A DNA stretch of 64,000 bases from Scilla litardierei (lineage: Eukaryota; Streptophyta; Magnoliopsida; Asparagales; Asparagaceae). Where the stretch lies: contig CM061135.1 in assembly GCA_030789695.1 (NCBI GenBank), positions 109,376,301 to 109,440,300 on the forward strand, read 5' to 3'. Within the stretch, counting starts at the first letter, position 1; each line of letters starts with the position of its first letter. The notes beneath the pieces were generated by a model, which made no database searches, had not been told where the DNA came from, and worked only from the letters and a program-made list of their open reading frames with translations. Position numbers and translations under genes: made by a program. Of the stretch, positions 33,429-44,295 are shown one piece after another.

Positions 33429-33455
33429 CCAAGTGCTTCATGGGAGGCAACCCAT
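33410..33455 (+). promoter_or_regulatory. Post-ORF double hairpin with AGGCAA loop, E5 copy
   Basis: GTCG/CGAC around AGCTGC, a linker AACCAAGTGCTT, and a perfect 6-bp stem CATGGG/CCCATG around AGGCAA. Here it overlaps the last codons of pol (stop at 33428), so the first small stem is also coding. Confidence 0.8.
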
Positions 33456-33522
33456 GTTCTAACCCTTTAATCGCTTCAATAAGACTGATTGGTATATATT
33501 AGTATAAATTTACAGCTCGGGG

Positions 33523-33896
33523 GATCCTTGTTTTGAAACTTAGCGAATTTTGAAATTATGTTCAGGATTGTGAAGGGACAACTTTTGATCTGTGGAAGAA
33601 TCACCCGACAGGTGACATGATCGGCGAGCGGGTGGATGATCGGGCCATATTTTCCAGTAACCTGGGAAAAGTCTGAGAGTCGGTCACCCGATTGGGTGAA
33701 CTCCCAACCGATCCTTGTTTTGAAACTTAGCGAATTTTGAAATTATGTTCAGGATTGTGAAGGGACAACTTTGGATCTGTGGAAGAATCACCCGACCGGG
33801 TGACACGACCGACGAGCGGGTGGATGATCGGGTAATATTTTCCAGTAACCTGGGAACAGTCTGAGAGACGGTCACCTGATCGGGTGAACTCTCAAC
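33523..33896 (+). repeat. 187-bp tandem duplication in the E5 pol-env spacer
   Basis: Unit one starts GATCCTTGTTTTG at 33523, unit two at 33710. The units differ at a few sites. Each holds TCACCCGA...GGGTGA-type palindromes, the motif of this element's LTR. Confidence 0.85.
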
Positions 33897-34450
33897 TGAT
33901 CGGTTGACCTGTAGCTTCTTTTCTCATTTGGAACTCACCCGATGCAGTGACCCGATCGATTGGACTCCACCCGACCGGTTCACCGCATCCCAATAAATCC
34001 TCCATCTTCCCCACACGACCCATTTCAAAGAAAAAGAGGGTACACAACACCCAAACACCAAATTCGCCTCCCAGCAACAACTTCTTGGCACCAAGTAAAC
34101 CCACAACCATTACCCATCACCATGAACACCATCTACTTCCCCATCTCCTCCTATTAAGCCTTACATCAAAATCCCCCAAAACCCTAACCCTACCAACCCA
34201 TGTTTCTCCAAACCCAAAAACCCAACCGTTCCACCTGAGAAATGAGGCAGTAGGCTCTCCACATTTTACCAGGGCATTTTGAGGTGTGCATCTAGTTTGG
34301 AGTCGCATCATTGCTCGGTAACTTCTTTCTAAGCTTTATATTTCTCCTCTCATCTGCAATATCTTGATTCAGTGTCTACCTCCTACATCTGCTTTATCAT
34401 CATCCTGGACACCATCCACCGCGTTATTGTTCTTCTCCTACTTCATTAAC
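33600..34450 (+). promoter_or_regulatory. E5 spacer before env: CCGATCGGGTGA palindromes, TATA-like box
   Basis: Palindromes of the ACCCGATCGGGTGA type from about 33610 to 33985, the same as in the E5 LTR (44540-44850). CAATAAAT at 33991 sits where E3 and E4 have TATATAAA and is 460 bases before the env-like ATG (453 in E3, 545 in E4). The leader after it is C/A-rich. Confidence 0.5.
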
Positions 34451-35666
34451 ATGTCTAGGAAGGGAAAAGAACCCGCATCATCGTCACACAGACACTACAT
34501 ACACGACCCTTTTCCCCCATCATTCCTTGGCATTAACCCTTCATCTGAGGAACAATCTGCACGTCTGCATGCCCTTCTTCCTTGCCCCATGCGACCTACC
34601 CTTTTCGCCGATTGCCCCACACTCGAATCTTTAGGAATTTTGAGGGTCGTCAACAAACTTTTCGACTGCATTGGGTGCGATTTCCTACTTCGTGCTTATG
34701 CCCCAACCCATCAGAAACTCACCCTCGAGTTCCTTTCTTCGCTCGAAGTGTACGATTGGGGATTCGCTTTCCATACTTTTAATGCCGACTTTACCATGAC
34801 TTTTGCCGAACTAAATAATTCGCTGAATTTCCATCACCCTGATCATTACGTTGAATGTTCCACTCATGATCGGTCTGATATTTATTCCTACTTCCGGGAC
34901 GATGGCATTTGGCAACGATTCACCCGCTTTCCCACCTTTTCAACGGAGGCGCTTGCCTCCTACATTATACACCCATGTTATCTCTACAGGCACTCTCTTT
35001 GCCAACACTATTTTTTCCCGCATGGATACTTCCACGGTGTCTAGGGACGAGCTTTTCTTTCTATATGCCATGTCCTACGACAGGATCCGTGGACATGACC
35101 CATTACCCACCAACACCGCCCATTGGATCATCTATGAGCTTTTATCTGTTAGCCGTGCAACCTCAGGATCTATTTGTTGTGGTGGGATTATGACTCTTAT
35201 TGTCAGTCATGTTTTGAGGCTACCATCTGACCTCCAAATTTTACCGGGTTGGACCCGCATCGATCGTGACTACTTGATCGATATTGGGATGATCACTCAT
35301 TTTGGTCGCGAACGTGCAGTTTATCTTTATGAGCCTGGCAATATTCCTTTTGCCATCATCCCACCATCATCTCTTGAGCGTATCCCCCTTTGCACTTTCC
35401 ATTTACCGTGGGAATTCTATCCCGATCCATGGTATACTACTCTAGTAAATCTTCCACCCTTGGATCCTCCCGATTGGCACCCATATGCCAGTTCACATGG
35501 TACCATCCCAATCCACCACGATCCACCGATCAATCTCGATCCTCCTGTGATCCAGCCTGTTGACCCTCCTCATCCTGTTGACACACCTTCTCCATCGTCC
35601 TCCCCATCATCTTTCGTCCACTATTCACCCCCCAACTTCACCATCTCTCTACAATTCCTCCGATAG
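34451..35666 (+). pseudogene. E5 Athila-type env-like ORF, one frameshift
   Basis: ATG 34451 (MSRKGKEP) begins a basic start. KLTLEFLSSLEVYDWGF, then IIHPCYLYR in frame one; near 34975-35000 the frame shifts and the second frame, clear from about 35000 to 35666, has SRDELFFLYAMSYDRIRG and SGSICCGGIMTLI, followed by GRERAVYLYEPG and a Pro/Ser/His-rich tail. The core matches E3 and E4. No obvious signal peptide or membrane anchor. It is the least damaged of the three gypsy env-like ORFs: one shift and no extra stop that I can see. Confidence 0.78.
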
Positions 35667-36139
35667 TAGCTCGGACTGATTTTCCCTTTTTCTTTTCTGA
35701 TTTTCCCCTGGCCAGTTTTTCTGCTTCACCATGATCATAGCTTTTTTCAGGCATTGTTGAGATCAGCTTGGGGAAGATAGATATTTTGTGATTGTCATCG
35801 TGTCACTTGTTTGCTGTGTGCTTGTTTTGTGTGTTTGTGTGTATGTCTTTTGTATAGTTGGTTTCGGTATTTATTTTCTTTATTTTTCTACGTCTCGTTT
35901 TGTGTGTTTTTCATCTTTTTTCCTTTTCTTTATCGGTGCGTACTTCCCTCCCATCTTTCGTTGCCCTCACGCATTTTATCCTATCGCATTGAGGGCAACA
36001 CAACGTTTAGCTTGGGGAAGTCGCACTATGTGCGTCAGTCGTGTCTTTTTCACCATTTTGAGTCATTTTCGTCGTGTTTTTATTTTTCTTTCCATCCTTT
36101 TATTCTCCCTCTCCTAGAGATGACCCCGCATGATGAAAC
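35667..36139 (+). other. E5 3' untranslated region, first part
   Basis: T-rich, non-coding, with AGCTTGGGGAA at 35765 and 36009; the latter follows CATTGAGGGCAACA, a module also seen before the tracts at 22668 and 44282. Ends GAAAC, the target duplicated by E6. Confidence 0.65.
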
Positions 36140-37926
36140 TGTTGGATCTGGATCTAAGCCTAGAGGGGGGTGAATAGGCTTATAAAAATTCTCGCGCAAC
36201 CCACGAGAAATTACATGCAGTTATAATCACAGGCATGGTAAACAATAAGCAACCACAGATGCACAACAGATTTTACCCTGGTTCGGTCGCACCCACGACC
36301 TACGTCCAGCCCCAAAAGCAATACTAGATTATTAAAAGTTAACTGGTACAGCCTGTAGCTAAAGCACCAACTCTACACTCACCTGGCTCTCAGTACCTAC
36401 ACTCACCAAAGTGCCCAAACAATAACAATCCTAGTAAAGCTCTCTCTTGGCTAGTCCCAACTAGCCAAGTCCCTCTTGTCTAGCACCCACCAGACAAGAC
36501 CCCAAAAGTATCACAAATAGTGGTAAATTTCTCCTACAGAGATAGTTACACCAATACAAAGATGAATAACTAGAGTTTAGAAATGCTCAGTAATGGTGTG
36601 TCGTCTCTGTCGTTCAGCACGTCGTCAGATCACGTCTGACGATGAAATAGTCGTCTGATGGCCCTTCAATAGTTTGGCCTCCCTCTCGATGAAACTTGTG
36701 CCATCCATCAAAGGTTGAAACTTGCGGCAAGCCTTAAAAAATACCCCCTTTGAGATTTTTCCAGGGGGAGAGCCAAAGAAATAATTCGGCCTAGTCATTC
36801 TCAAAACTTGCGGCTGTACTTGATAGATCTTGGCATGTCAACAAACATTCAAAAGATCATTAGCTTGTTTTAATATTAATAGATCCACTTACCTTTGCTT
36901 AATGGCATGCACCCTTAAAAAAATGTGCATGCTTCCCTCCTCAAAGTTGTGGCGGCTGCTTGGAGTTCTTCTCACAGAGTACAGTTTGGCTCTTGGAGAT
37001 TGACTAGTCAAAGAAATCAGCTGCCTAAGCAAATTTTGATTGAAAGAAAAAACAACGGATGCTGCTTGGAGAATTTTTTTGTGAAGTGCTCTTAAAACAC
37101 AACAGATACGAAACCTCTTGGAACTCTAAGAAAAAAAATGATCTTTTTGAAATTGCCCTTGAAGAGTGCGGTTGCCTGAGACTTTTGCCAAGAGGAGAAA
37201 ATTTAATGCGCCCTGTGCTTTGAAATCCTTTAAGGAGAAAGAGATGATTGGCTAAGGGCTCAATGAGAATAATAATATCTTGTGCTCTTGGAGATCAAAG
37301 ACAAAGAAAACAAAAACAATTTTTGGTGCATGCGCCCCTACTATCTCTCAGGTTTTCAACAGAGAATCATATTTAAAAAACTGTGTTTTGTTTGTTTTTT
37401 TTCCTCTATTGCAACGAAAAAAATACTAAGGCCTCAATCTCCTTTTGTTTTTATTCAAAGGTGCGGCTGTTCTCATTTTTTTTCAATTGAAAATTTTGGC
37501 TGCTACTTTTGCTAGGGTTTTTTAAAACAGGTTACGGCTCTTAGGGGAATTGAATGCTGGGGATTTTTTTTGTCGTACTTTGCCTTGGCATTGGATGAGA
37601 ACTTATATAGGGTATGCTAGGGAATTTGCGGCAATGGGAGGAGATCAATGGCTAGGATTAATTACGCTATATGGAATCCTAGTGATATGGTGATTTGCAA
37701 TGTGAATGGAGTTTGGACTTGATACGGAATAGGATTAGGGTTTTACTCCAATAGATATGAGTCAACTCAAGCTAGGTTCTCTCCCTTTCTCCTTTGCACA
37801 TTTACCAAGTCCTTCCGTGAAATAATCGCACGTTTGCTGTTCCTGAAACACTTAATACACACGTTAAAACGTTCACACACATTTGTTATCATCAAACACG
37901 AAGTTCATAGATCGTTGCTACCAACA
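36140..37926 (-). repeat. E6 3' LTR
   Basis: 1787 bases, reads TGTTGGTAGC... to ...GATCCAACA on the minus strand. It has a TATATAAG box (37612-37619) and the TGGG-loop hairpin array near its end. The polypurine tract AAAAGGGGGAGAT lies at 37927-37939. Confidence 0.9.
36189..36498 (-). other. E6 leader hairpin array, loop core TGGG
   Basis: Minus-strand hairpins (plus coordinates): stem TTCTCG/CGAGAA, loop TGGGTTGCG (36189-36209); GGTCG/CGACC, loop TGGGTG (36285-36300); CTTGGCTAG/CTAGCCAAG, loop TTGGGA (36446-36469); CTTGTCT/AGACAAG, loop GGTGGGTGCT (36475-36498). Stems differ and are perfect; all loops contain TGGG. The 5' LTR keeps them at about 41393-41701 with two substitutions in the third stem. 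Confidence 0.75.
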
Positions 37927-39397
37927 ATCTCCCCCTTTTGATGATAACAAACTAAGTATAAGATTTGAGCATTAAGTTTCCAAATAGTGTGTGTGAAAGT
38001 GTGACGATAGTGGGTGACATGCAAATGAGATGAAATGATGTGCGAACAATGATGTGTAAAGTTTATCAATAAGCCTGCTCCCCCTATTTTTGTGCTTCCC
38101 CAATATTCATTAATGCTCCCCCTTAATCAAACAATCATATTTTTACGAGCATTACAAAGATAGTACCAAATGCCAAATACTAAGCACACCAAGTAAATAC
38201 CAAATCTTCCCAAATTTTTCTCTCCCTTTGTTATCATCAAAAGTTTTAACCCGAAGTCACAATCATATAACATGCAAAAAGAGAGTATTATTAACCATCA
38301 CCAACAATGGCATGCATACAATCATAGAATAATCAAGTCAAAATCCAATGAAATTAAACAACTACGACTTCAACACCAACGTGTACGTGTGATGATTAAC
38401 ATTGAAGCACATATGGAGAATCATTTAAGAAAGTCAACCAAAACCAATCCATATTTTCCATATAACATTTTATCACCTAGGATTGATTTTCCCCACCTCA
38501 TTAAAATGAGTTCAAGGTACCACACCCCAAAACATAGCCTATAAGGACTCTTAGTTATGTGAGTGGCATTGCTTGACGAGTAAATACACCAACGCTAAAG
38601 TTTACCCATAAAGCTTATGTTGGATACTCGTGGGTAATACCGTTTCCAAGCATTGTATCCATTTTTCGTATGGAGTAATTAACATTCTTTTTCATTTTTA
38701 TACTTGTAGTATCATTTTTAAATGCTCAATTTTTATCCATGGCAATGTATATCATATCCCTTAGATTTTCAGTTAAGTTTTCCTCCTACATTCACTTTCC
38801 ATACTTTATAAATGATATCTCCAAATGTGCAACAATAATAATACATGTGGAAGTAAAATAGTAGGTGTAGAAATCAAGTTATTTTCTGTCATTGAACATG
38901 CCATGAATATTTAGAAAGATGAACATGTGCATGTAGCAAAGGAAATAATACAACAATTTCTACATGGATATGAAAATCATTCATGAATACCATTCAGATT
39001 GAATTAAAGAGACAGATACACATTTAAGCACCATTTTTCTTTATTTAAATTTTTCTGTTTTTTTTGTTTTTATTCATGAAGTACCAAAGCAAACATGAGA
39101 TGCAATCACACAAACTAAAAAATCATGCACACATAACAATGCAACTACTAGCACACAAACAAGAAAAAAGTTCAAGCACACAAGAAAGCATGAAATCTCG
39201 TACTAAGTTTTATCATTTTTTTATGAATAATGACTCAAGCAAACTAGCACACACACAAAAAGAGTCACGCACACAAAAAGCTATGAAGGTATGCATTAAG
39301 TTCAAAGAGAAAGATATAACTTCGCGTCGCCATTTGGCTAAGGAGCTATATAATGAAATCGTTCAAATGAAAACTCCTCGCCAAATCTCCATCGCAC
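37927..39397 (-). other. E6 non-coding internal region where pol would be
   Basis: AT-rich. I see no RT, integrase or RNase H motif on either strand. Minus-strand polypurine tracts occur at 37927-37939, about 38077 and 38112. The rest is unassigned. Confidence 0.6.
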
Positions 39398-41311
39398 CTA
39401 CACGGTAAATGCTATGTGTGACCTTGGAATCCAACAAGGTCCACTCACGTTAGTCATCAAAGATTTAGGAACCCATATTTGTTTGAACTTAATGTTTTTG
39501 TTCCTATATTTGCAATGATATGAAGTATGACCAACACATCCACATGTAAAGCACTTTGCATGAAAATTTCCAACCTTTATTGTTTCAATGTGAACTTTTC
39601 TATATTTTGTTTTTTCAACATTTTTAAAACCATATCCTAGTCCTCGTCTATTATTGCCATAAAGTTGATTTCCAAGAATAATGTCCAAATTTTGTTTTCC
39701 AATAGAAAATTTCTTTAATGAAAATTCTAGACTAGCGACTATGGATTTCAAATGATCATTTTCGTTCACAAGCAAAGTACATTTACTTATAAATGCTATC
39801 TTGTTTTCCTCTTCCTTCCTTTTAAAATCATCCATTTTCTTTTTAAGCTCGTTATTCAACATGCATAATTTATTATTAAGCTCTTTAATCTCACAATCTT
39901 TTTCAGCTTCGAGCTTAAATAAATCTTATTTTAACATGCTAATGTCATTTAAAAAGGAAGGGCAAGAAAGACAAGTAGTATTTTCATGGAACCTAGATTT
40001 TTCGTTTTTCAACAAAGCAATAGTAGAATTACAATCAAGAAGTTTTTCTTTTAGATCATTTGTTTCATGAAACATGTCATAATTTTCTATTTGTAATTCA
40101 CCATTAGACTTTTTGTAACCTTCTAACTCAGATTCTAGGTTCACTATAACATCTTGCATATCATCAGAAATACATCGTTGTCTATCAAGTTCAGCTTGCA
40201 TTTCTTTGCATAAATTTATAAGATCAACTCTTTTATTAGTGCAAGAAGTTACCTCTTCCAATTCTCCCATTAAGCAGAGGGAGGTGAAAGCTAAATTCTC
40301 ATCCTCTTCATTTTCAGCTTCGCTGTCCATGTCCCATGTTATCATTTTCACTTTTCCTTCTTCTTTAGCAACTTGAGCGGTCTCTTGTTTACAATGCTTC
40401 ATATAATGGCCTCTCCTGTTGTATTTAAAACATATGACATGGTCAGTAGCAGTCTGCTCAGAAGAATTTTTAGCAGAATTAAAATTATTGGAACGATTAA
40501 ACCTGTTTTTCATTTCTGCTCTTACTTGAGGAGTTCTGATGAATTTCCTGAAATTTTTGACCATCAGTGCCATCTCCTCATTATCATCATCTTCACTAGC
40601 TTTCAGAGCTAGTGGCTTTGGAGCTTTTCCTTCTCCTCAGGATTCTCTCTTGCTTCAACGTCTGCAACTCAAGCTCGTGGGACATTAAATTACCTATAAG
40701 GTCCTCCACCCTCATCTGAGATAGATCTTTCGCTTCTTGGATGGCGGTGACTTTAGGCCTGAATGAGCTTGGCAGCGCCCTTAAGATCTTCCTTACTTGT
40801 TCAAGGCTAGAGTATGGCTTACCGAGGGAGCTGGATTTATATATGATGTCCGTGAATCTCGCGAACATCTCGTTGATGGACTCAGATGGAAGCATGCAGA
40901 AACACTCATATTCTGTACTCAGCAGTGCAAGTCTGGATTCCTTTACTTGTGACGTTCCTTCATGCGTCACCTCCAGTGTATGCCATATTTCCTGCGCAGT
41001 TAGACAATGTGAGATACGATTAAATTCAGATTTATTTAACGAACAAATGAGTGCATTCATGGCTTTATTATTCAAGGAAAATTGTCATCCCATTTGTCTT
41101 CAGGTTTCAACATTTCAGTATCTTGGATTTTAATCGTGGGAGGACTATATCCGTTTTCAACAATATTCCATATATTATAATCAACAGCAGCTAAGTAGAT
41201 TTTCATTCTAGTTTTCCAATAAGCATAATCTACTCCATTAAATCTAGGGGGTCGTGATATGGACTGACCTTCAGCAAAAGCATAATCAAACATATTAATA
41301 GACATGGTCAA
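39398..41311 (-). pseudogene. E6 Sirevirus-type gag, broken, pol absent
   Basis: Minus strand. Starts near 41311 with PPRFNGVDYAYWKTRMKIYL, a Sirevirus/copia gag start. A frameshift near 41073; then MNALICSLNKSEFNRIS and a gag core (EIWHTLEVTHEGTSQVKESR, SINEMFARFTDI). A second shift at about 40590. The zinc knuckle CFKYNRRGHYMKHC (about 40440) has Tyr for its second Cys. A long coiled-coil region follows, with one in-frame TAA near 39925. A second, intact knuckle CFTCGCVGHTSYHC lies near 39540, then IWVPK and the end at 39398. Two knuckles and a coiled coil are Sirevirus gag traits. Gag would form the particle and bind RNA. Confidence 0.85.
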
Positions 41312-41330
41312 CTAGGCTAGATCCTCTAAA

Positions 41331-41346
41331 CTGGCTCTGATACCAC
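41331..41346 (-). other. E6 primer binding site (Met-tRNA type)
   Basis: Reverse complement reads TGGTATCAGAGCC beside the 5' LTR end. Confidence 0.85.
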
Positions 41347-41347
41347 T

Positions 41348-43115
41348 TGTTGGATCTGGATCTAAGCCTGGGGGTGAATATGCTTATAAAAATTCTCGCG
41401 CAACCCACGAGAAATCACATGCAGTTATAATCACATGCAGGGTAAACAATAAGCAACCATAGATGCACAACAGATTTTACCCTGGTTCGGTCACACCCAC
41501 GACCTACGTCTAGCCCCAAAAGCAATACTAGATTATTAAAGTTAACTAGTACAGCTTGTAGCTAGAGCACCAACTCTACACTCACCTGTCTCTCATTACC
41601 TGCACTCACCAAAGTGCCCAAACAATAACAATCCTAGTAAAGCTCTCTCTTGGCTATTCCCAACTAGCTAAGTCCCTCTTGTCTAGCACCCACCAGACAA
41701 GGCCCCAAAAGTATCACAAATAGTGGTAAATTTTCCATACAGAGATCGTTATACCAACACAAAGATGAATACCTAGAGTTTATAAATGCTCAGTAATGGT
41801 GTGTCGTCTCTGTCGTTCAGCACGGCGTTCGATCACGTCTGACGATGAAGTAGTCGCTTGATGGCCCTTCAATAGTTTGGCCTCCCTCTCGATGAAACTT
41901 GCGCCATCCACCAAAGGTTGAAACTTGAGGCACGCCTTAAAAAATACTCCCTTTGAGATTTTTCCAGGGAGAGAGCCAACGAAATAATTCGGCCTAGTCC
42001 TTCTCAAAACTTGTGGTTGTACTTGATAGATCTTGGCATGTCAACAAACATTCAAAAGATCATTAGCTTGTTTTAATATTAACAGATCCACTTACCTTTG
42101 CTTAATGGCATGCACCCTTAAAAAATGCACAGGCTTCCCTCCTCAAAGTTGCGGTAGTTGCTTGGAGTTCTTCTCACAGAGTACAGTTCGGCTCTTGGAG
42201 ATTGACTAGTCAAAGAAATCGGCTGCCTATGCAAATTTTGATTGAAAGAAAAAAACAACGGATGCTGCTTGGAGAATTTTTTTTGTGAAGTGCTCTTAAA
42301 ACACTACAGATACGAATCCTCTTGGAACTCTAAGAAAAAAATGATCTTTTTGAAATTCCCCTTGAAGAGTGCGGCTGCCTGAGACTTTTGCCAAGAGGAG
42401 AAAATTTAATGCGCCCTGTGCTTTGAAATCCTTCAAGGAGAAAGAGATGATTGGCTAAGGGCTCAATGAGAATAATAATATCTTGTGCTCTTGGAGATCA
42501 AAGACACAAAAACAAAGAGCGTGCGCCCCTACTCTCTCTCAGGTTTTCAACAGAGAATCATATTTAAAAAAACTGTGTTTTGTTTGTTTTTTCTCTATTG
42601 CAAGGAAAAAAACACCAGGGCCTCAATCTCCTTTTGTTTTTATTCAAAGGTGTGGCTGTTCTCATTTTTTTTTCAATTTAAAATTTTGGCTGCTACTTTT
42701 GCTAGGGTTTTTAAAAACAGGTTGCAGCTCTAAGGAGAATTGAATGCTGGGGATTTTTTTGCCGTACGTTGCCTTGGCATTGGATGAGAACTTATATAGG
42801 GTATGCTAGGGAATTTGCGGCAATGGGAAGAGATCAATGGCTAGGATTAATTAGGCTATATGGAATCCTAGTGATAGGGTGATTTGCAATGTGAATTGAG
42901 TTTGGACTTGATACAGAATAGGATTAGGGTTTTACTCCAATAGATATGAGTCAACTCAAGCTATGTTCTCTCCCTTTCTCCTTTGCACATTGACCAAGTC
43001 CTTCCGTGAATTAATCACACGTTCGCCGTTCCTGAAACACTTAACACACACATTAAAACGTTCACACACATTTGTTATCATCAAACACGAAGTTCATAGA
43101 TCGTTGCTACCAATA
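41348..43115 (-). repeat. E6 5' LTR
   Basis: 1768 bases, colinear with 36140-37926 with scattered substitutions and small indels; its outer end is mutated (CAATA for CAACA in plus orientation). TATATAAG at 42791-42798 on the minus strand. Confidence 0.9.
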
Positions 43116-44295
43116 GAAACTGCCACTAAACCACACACACTTAGCTAAGCAACGACACCTATCTTCACTAACCTTAGGAAGCTGAGTTCGGTTGCATTTT
43201 ATGCTTCGTGGGTTCACTTTGCCTTTTGTGTTGAGTTGTGTGTTGTGACTAGCTATTTGGTGTGCTTCTCGTTGTGTTTTTGTATTATATGCCTATCCTT
43301 GGATGACCCCTAGACTATCATGCTTGAATTTCGAATATGCGGTATATTGCCTCTACTTTCTGCGTCATTATGCATGAATCATCTATATATTTACGCTTCA
43401 AATCACATGTGTCGGGACTCTACCAAAAGGACTAGGATAACCCATGTTGCTTACGCTCTGATCCGCGAAAGATCTCCTTTTGCCAAGTGTTTAGAATTCG
43501 AATTCTTTTTTTTGTTTTGCTTGGTGCAAATCCCCTTGTCGTGTACTTTACTTCCACTTGGGAGAGTACATAATTTTGTCACTTACCAGCGCATCGTTCT
43601 CCCGCTTTTGGAGAATACGCATTATCCCACTTCTACAAAAAAAGAGAAAAAAGAGAGAAAGAATTTGTATAGACAAAATCCAAAAATATATACAAAAATC
43701 CAAAACACAAAAACAAATCCTGTTGTAAATATTACTCCTACCGCCGTGAATAAAGGGAAGGCGAGAATTTGCACCGAGTGCTCTCCTCCAAACCTACTCA
43801 ACCCCTTTCATTTTCGAACACACTTGGCAAGGAGTTTTCTAGCAATCATCTTGGCAATCGTGCGGCGATTTCCTAGTTGTTAGCAGTAGAGTCCCTGACA
43901 TATGACATGTTTCTATTCTTACTCTATTCTCATGCATGCCTGAACTATTATTCACCGCTAATTCGAATTGATTCGATATTTGGGTCATTCCATGGATATG
44001 TGTATATGGAGCTTGATTGCACGATTTAGATAGTTACACCGTTGGCTAGCTCACAACCACACTCATTCGCGCTTCACCGCATGGACCCACGACACTAGTA
44101 GGAACTCGTATTCCTGGGCTTAGTGCTATGCTTCTCGCGTGCTTGCTTAGTGTGTCGTGTTTGTTTCCGTTGGCTCTGACGGGTAATCTAAGATTTCCTT
44201 TTCTTTTTTTGTTTCTTTCTTTCTATTTTTCCCTCTGAGCTTCTATTGTCACTCGTCTTCCTCGAGGACAAGGAAGGGTTCAGCTTGGGGGATTT
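43116..44295 (+). other. E5 3' untranslated region, second part
   Basis: 43116-43120 is the GAAAC duplication. The rest is non-coding; A-rich at 43635-43725. It ends with TCCTCGAGGACAAGGAAG and the terminal tract AGCTTGGGGGATTT (44282-44295). Confidence 0.65.

Larger units (their letters stand above)
29566..36139 (+). mobile_element. E5: Athila-like gypsy element without gag, left part
   Basis: An Asp-tRNA-type primer site, then pol (reverse transcriptase, RNase H, integrase), AGGCAA hairpin, spacer with palindromes, env-like pseudogene and AGCTTGGGG tracts. There is no 5' LTR to the left of the primer site; copia integrase sequence of E7 stands there instead, so a deletion removed the LTR. 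Gag and protease are also missing. The exact left edge is uncertain by some 15 bases. The element resumes at 43121 after E6. Confidence 0.8.
36140..43115 (-). mobile_element. E6: complete pol-less Sirevirus-like element, TSD GAAAC
   Basis: Minus strand. 5' LTR 43115-41348, primer site (reverse of TGGTATCAGAGCC), gag pseudogene 41311-39398, 1.5 kb non-coding, polypurine tract, 3' LTR 37926-36140. GAAAC at 36135-36139 is repeated at 43116-43120. There is no protease, integrase or RT: the gag frame ends just after the WVPK-type motif that normally leads into the protease region. It thus resembles the gag-only non-autonomous elements described in plants (TR-GAG). It was copied by enzymes in trans. 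Confidence 0.9.

Noticed and set aside
37282..37515. Short open frames repeated at 42483-42743
   Set aside because: They lie inside the two LTR copies of E6 and differ by frameshifts; LTR sequence, not genes.
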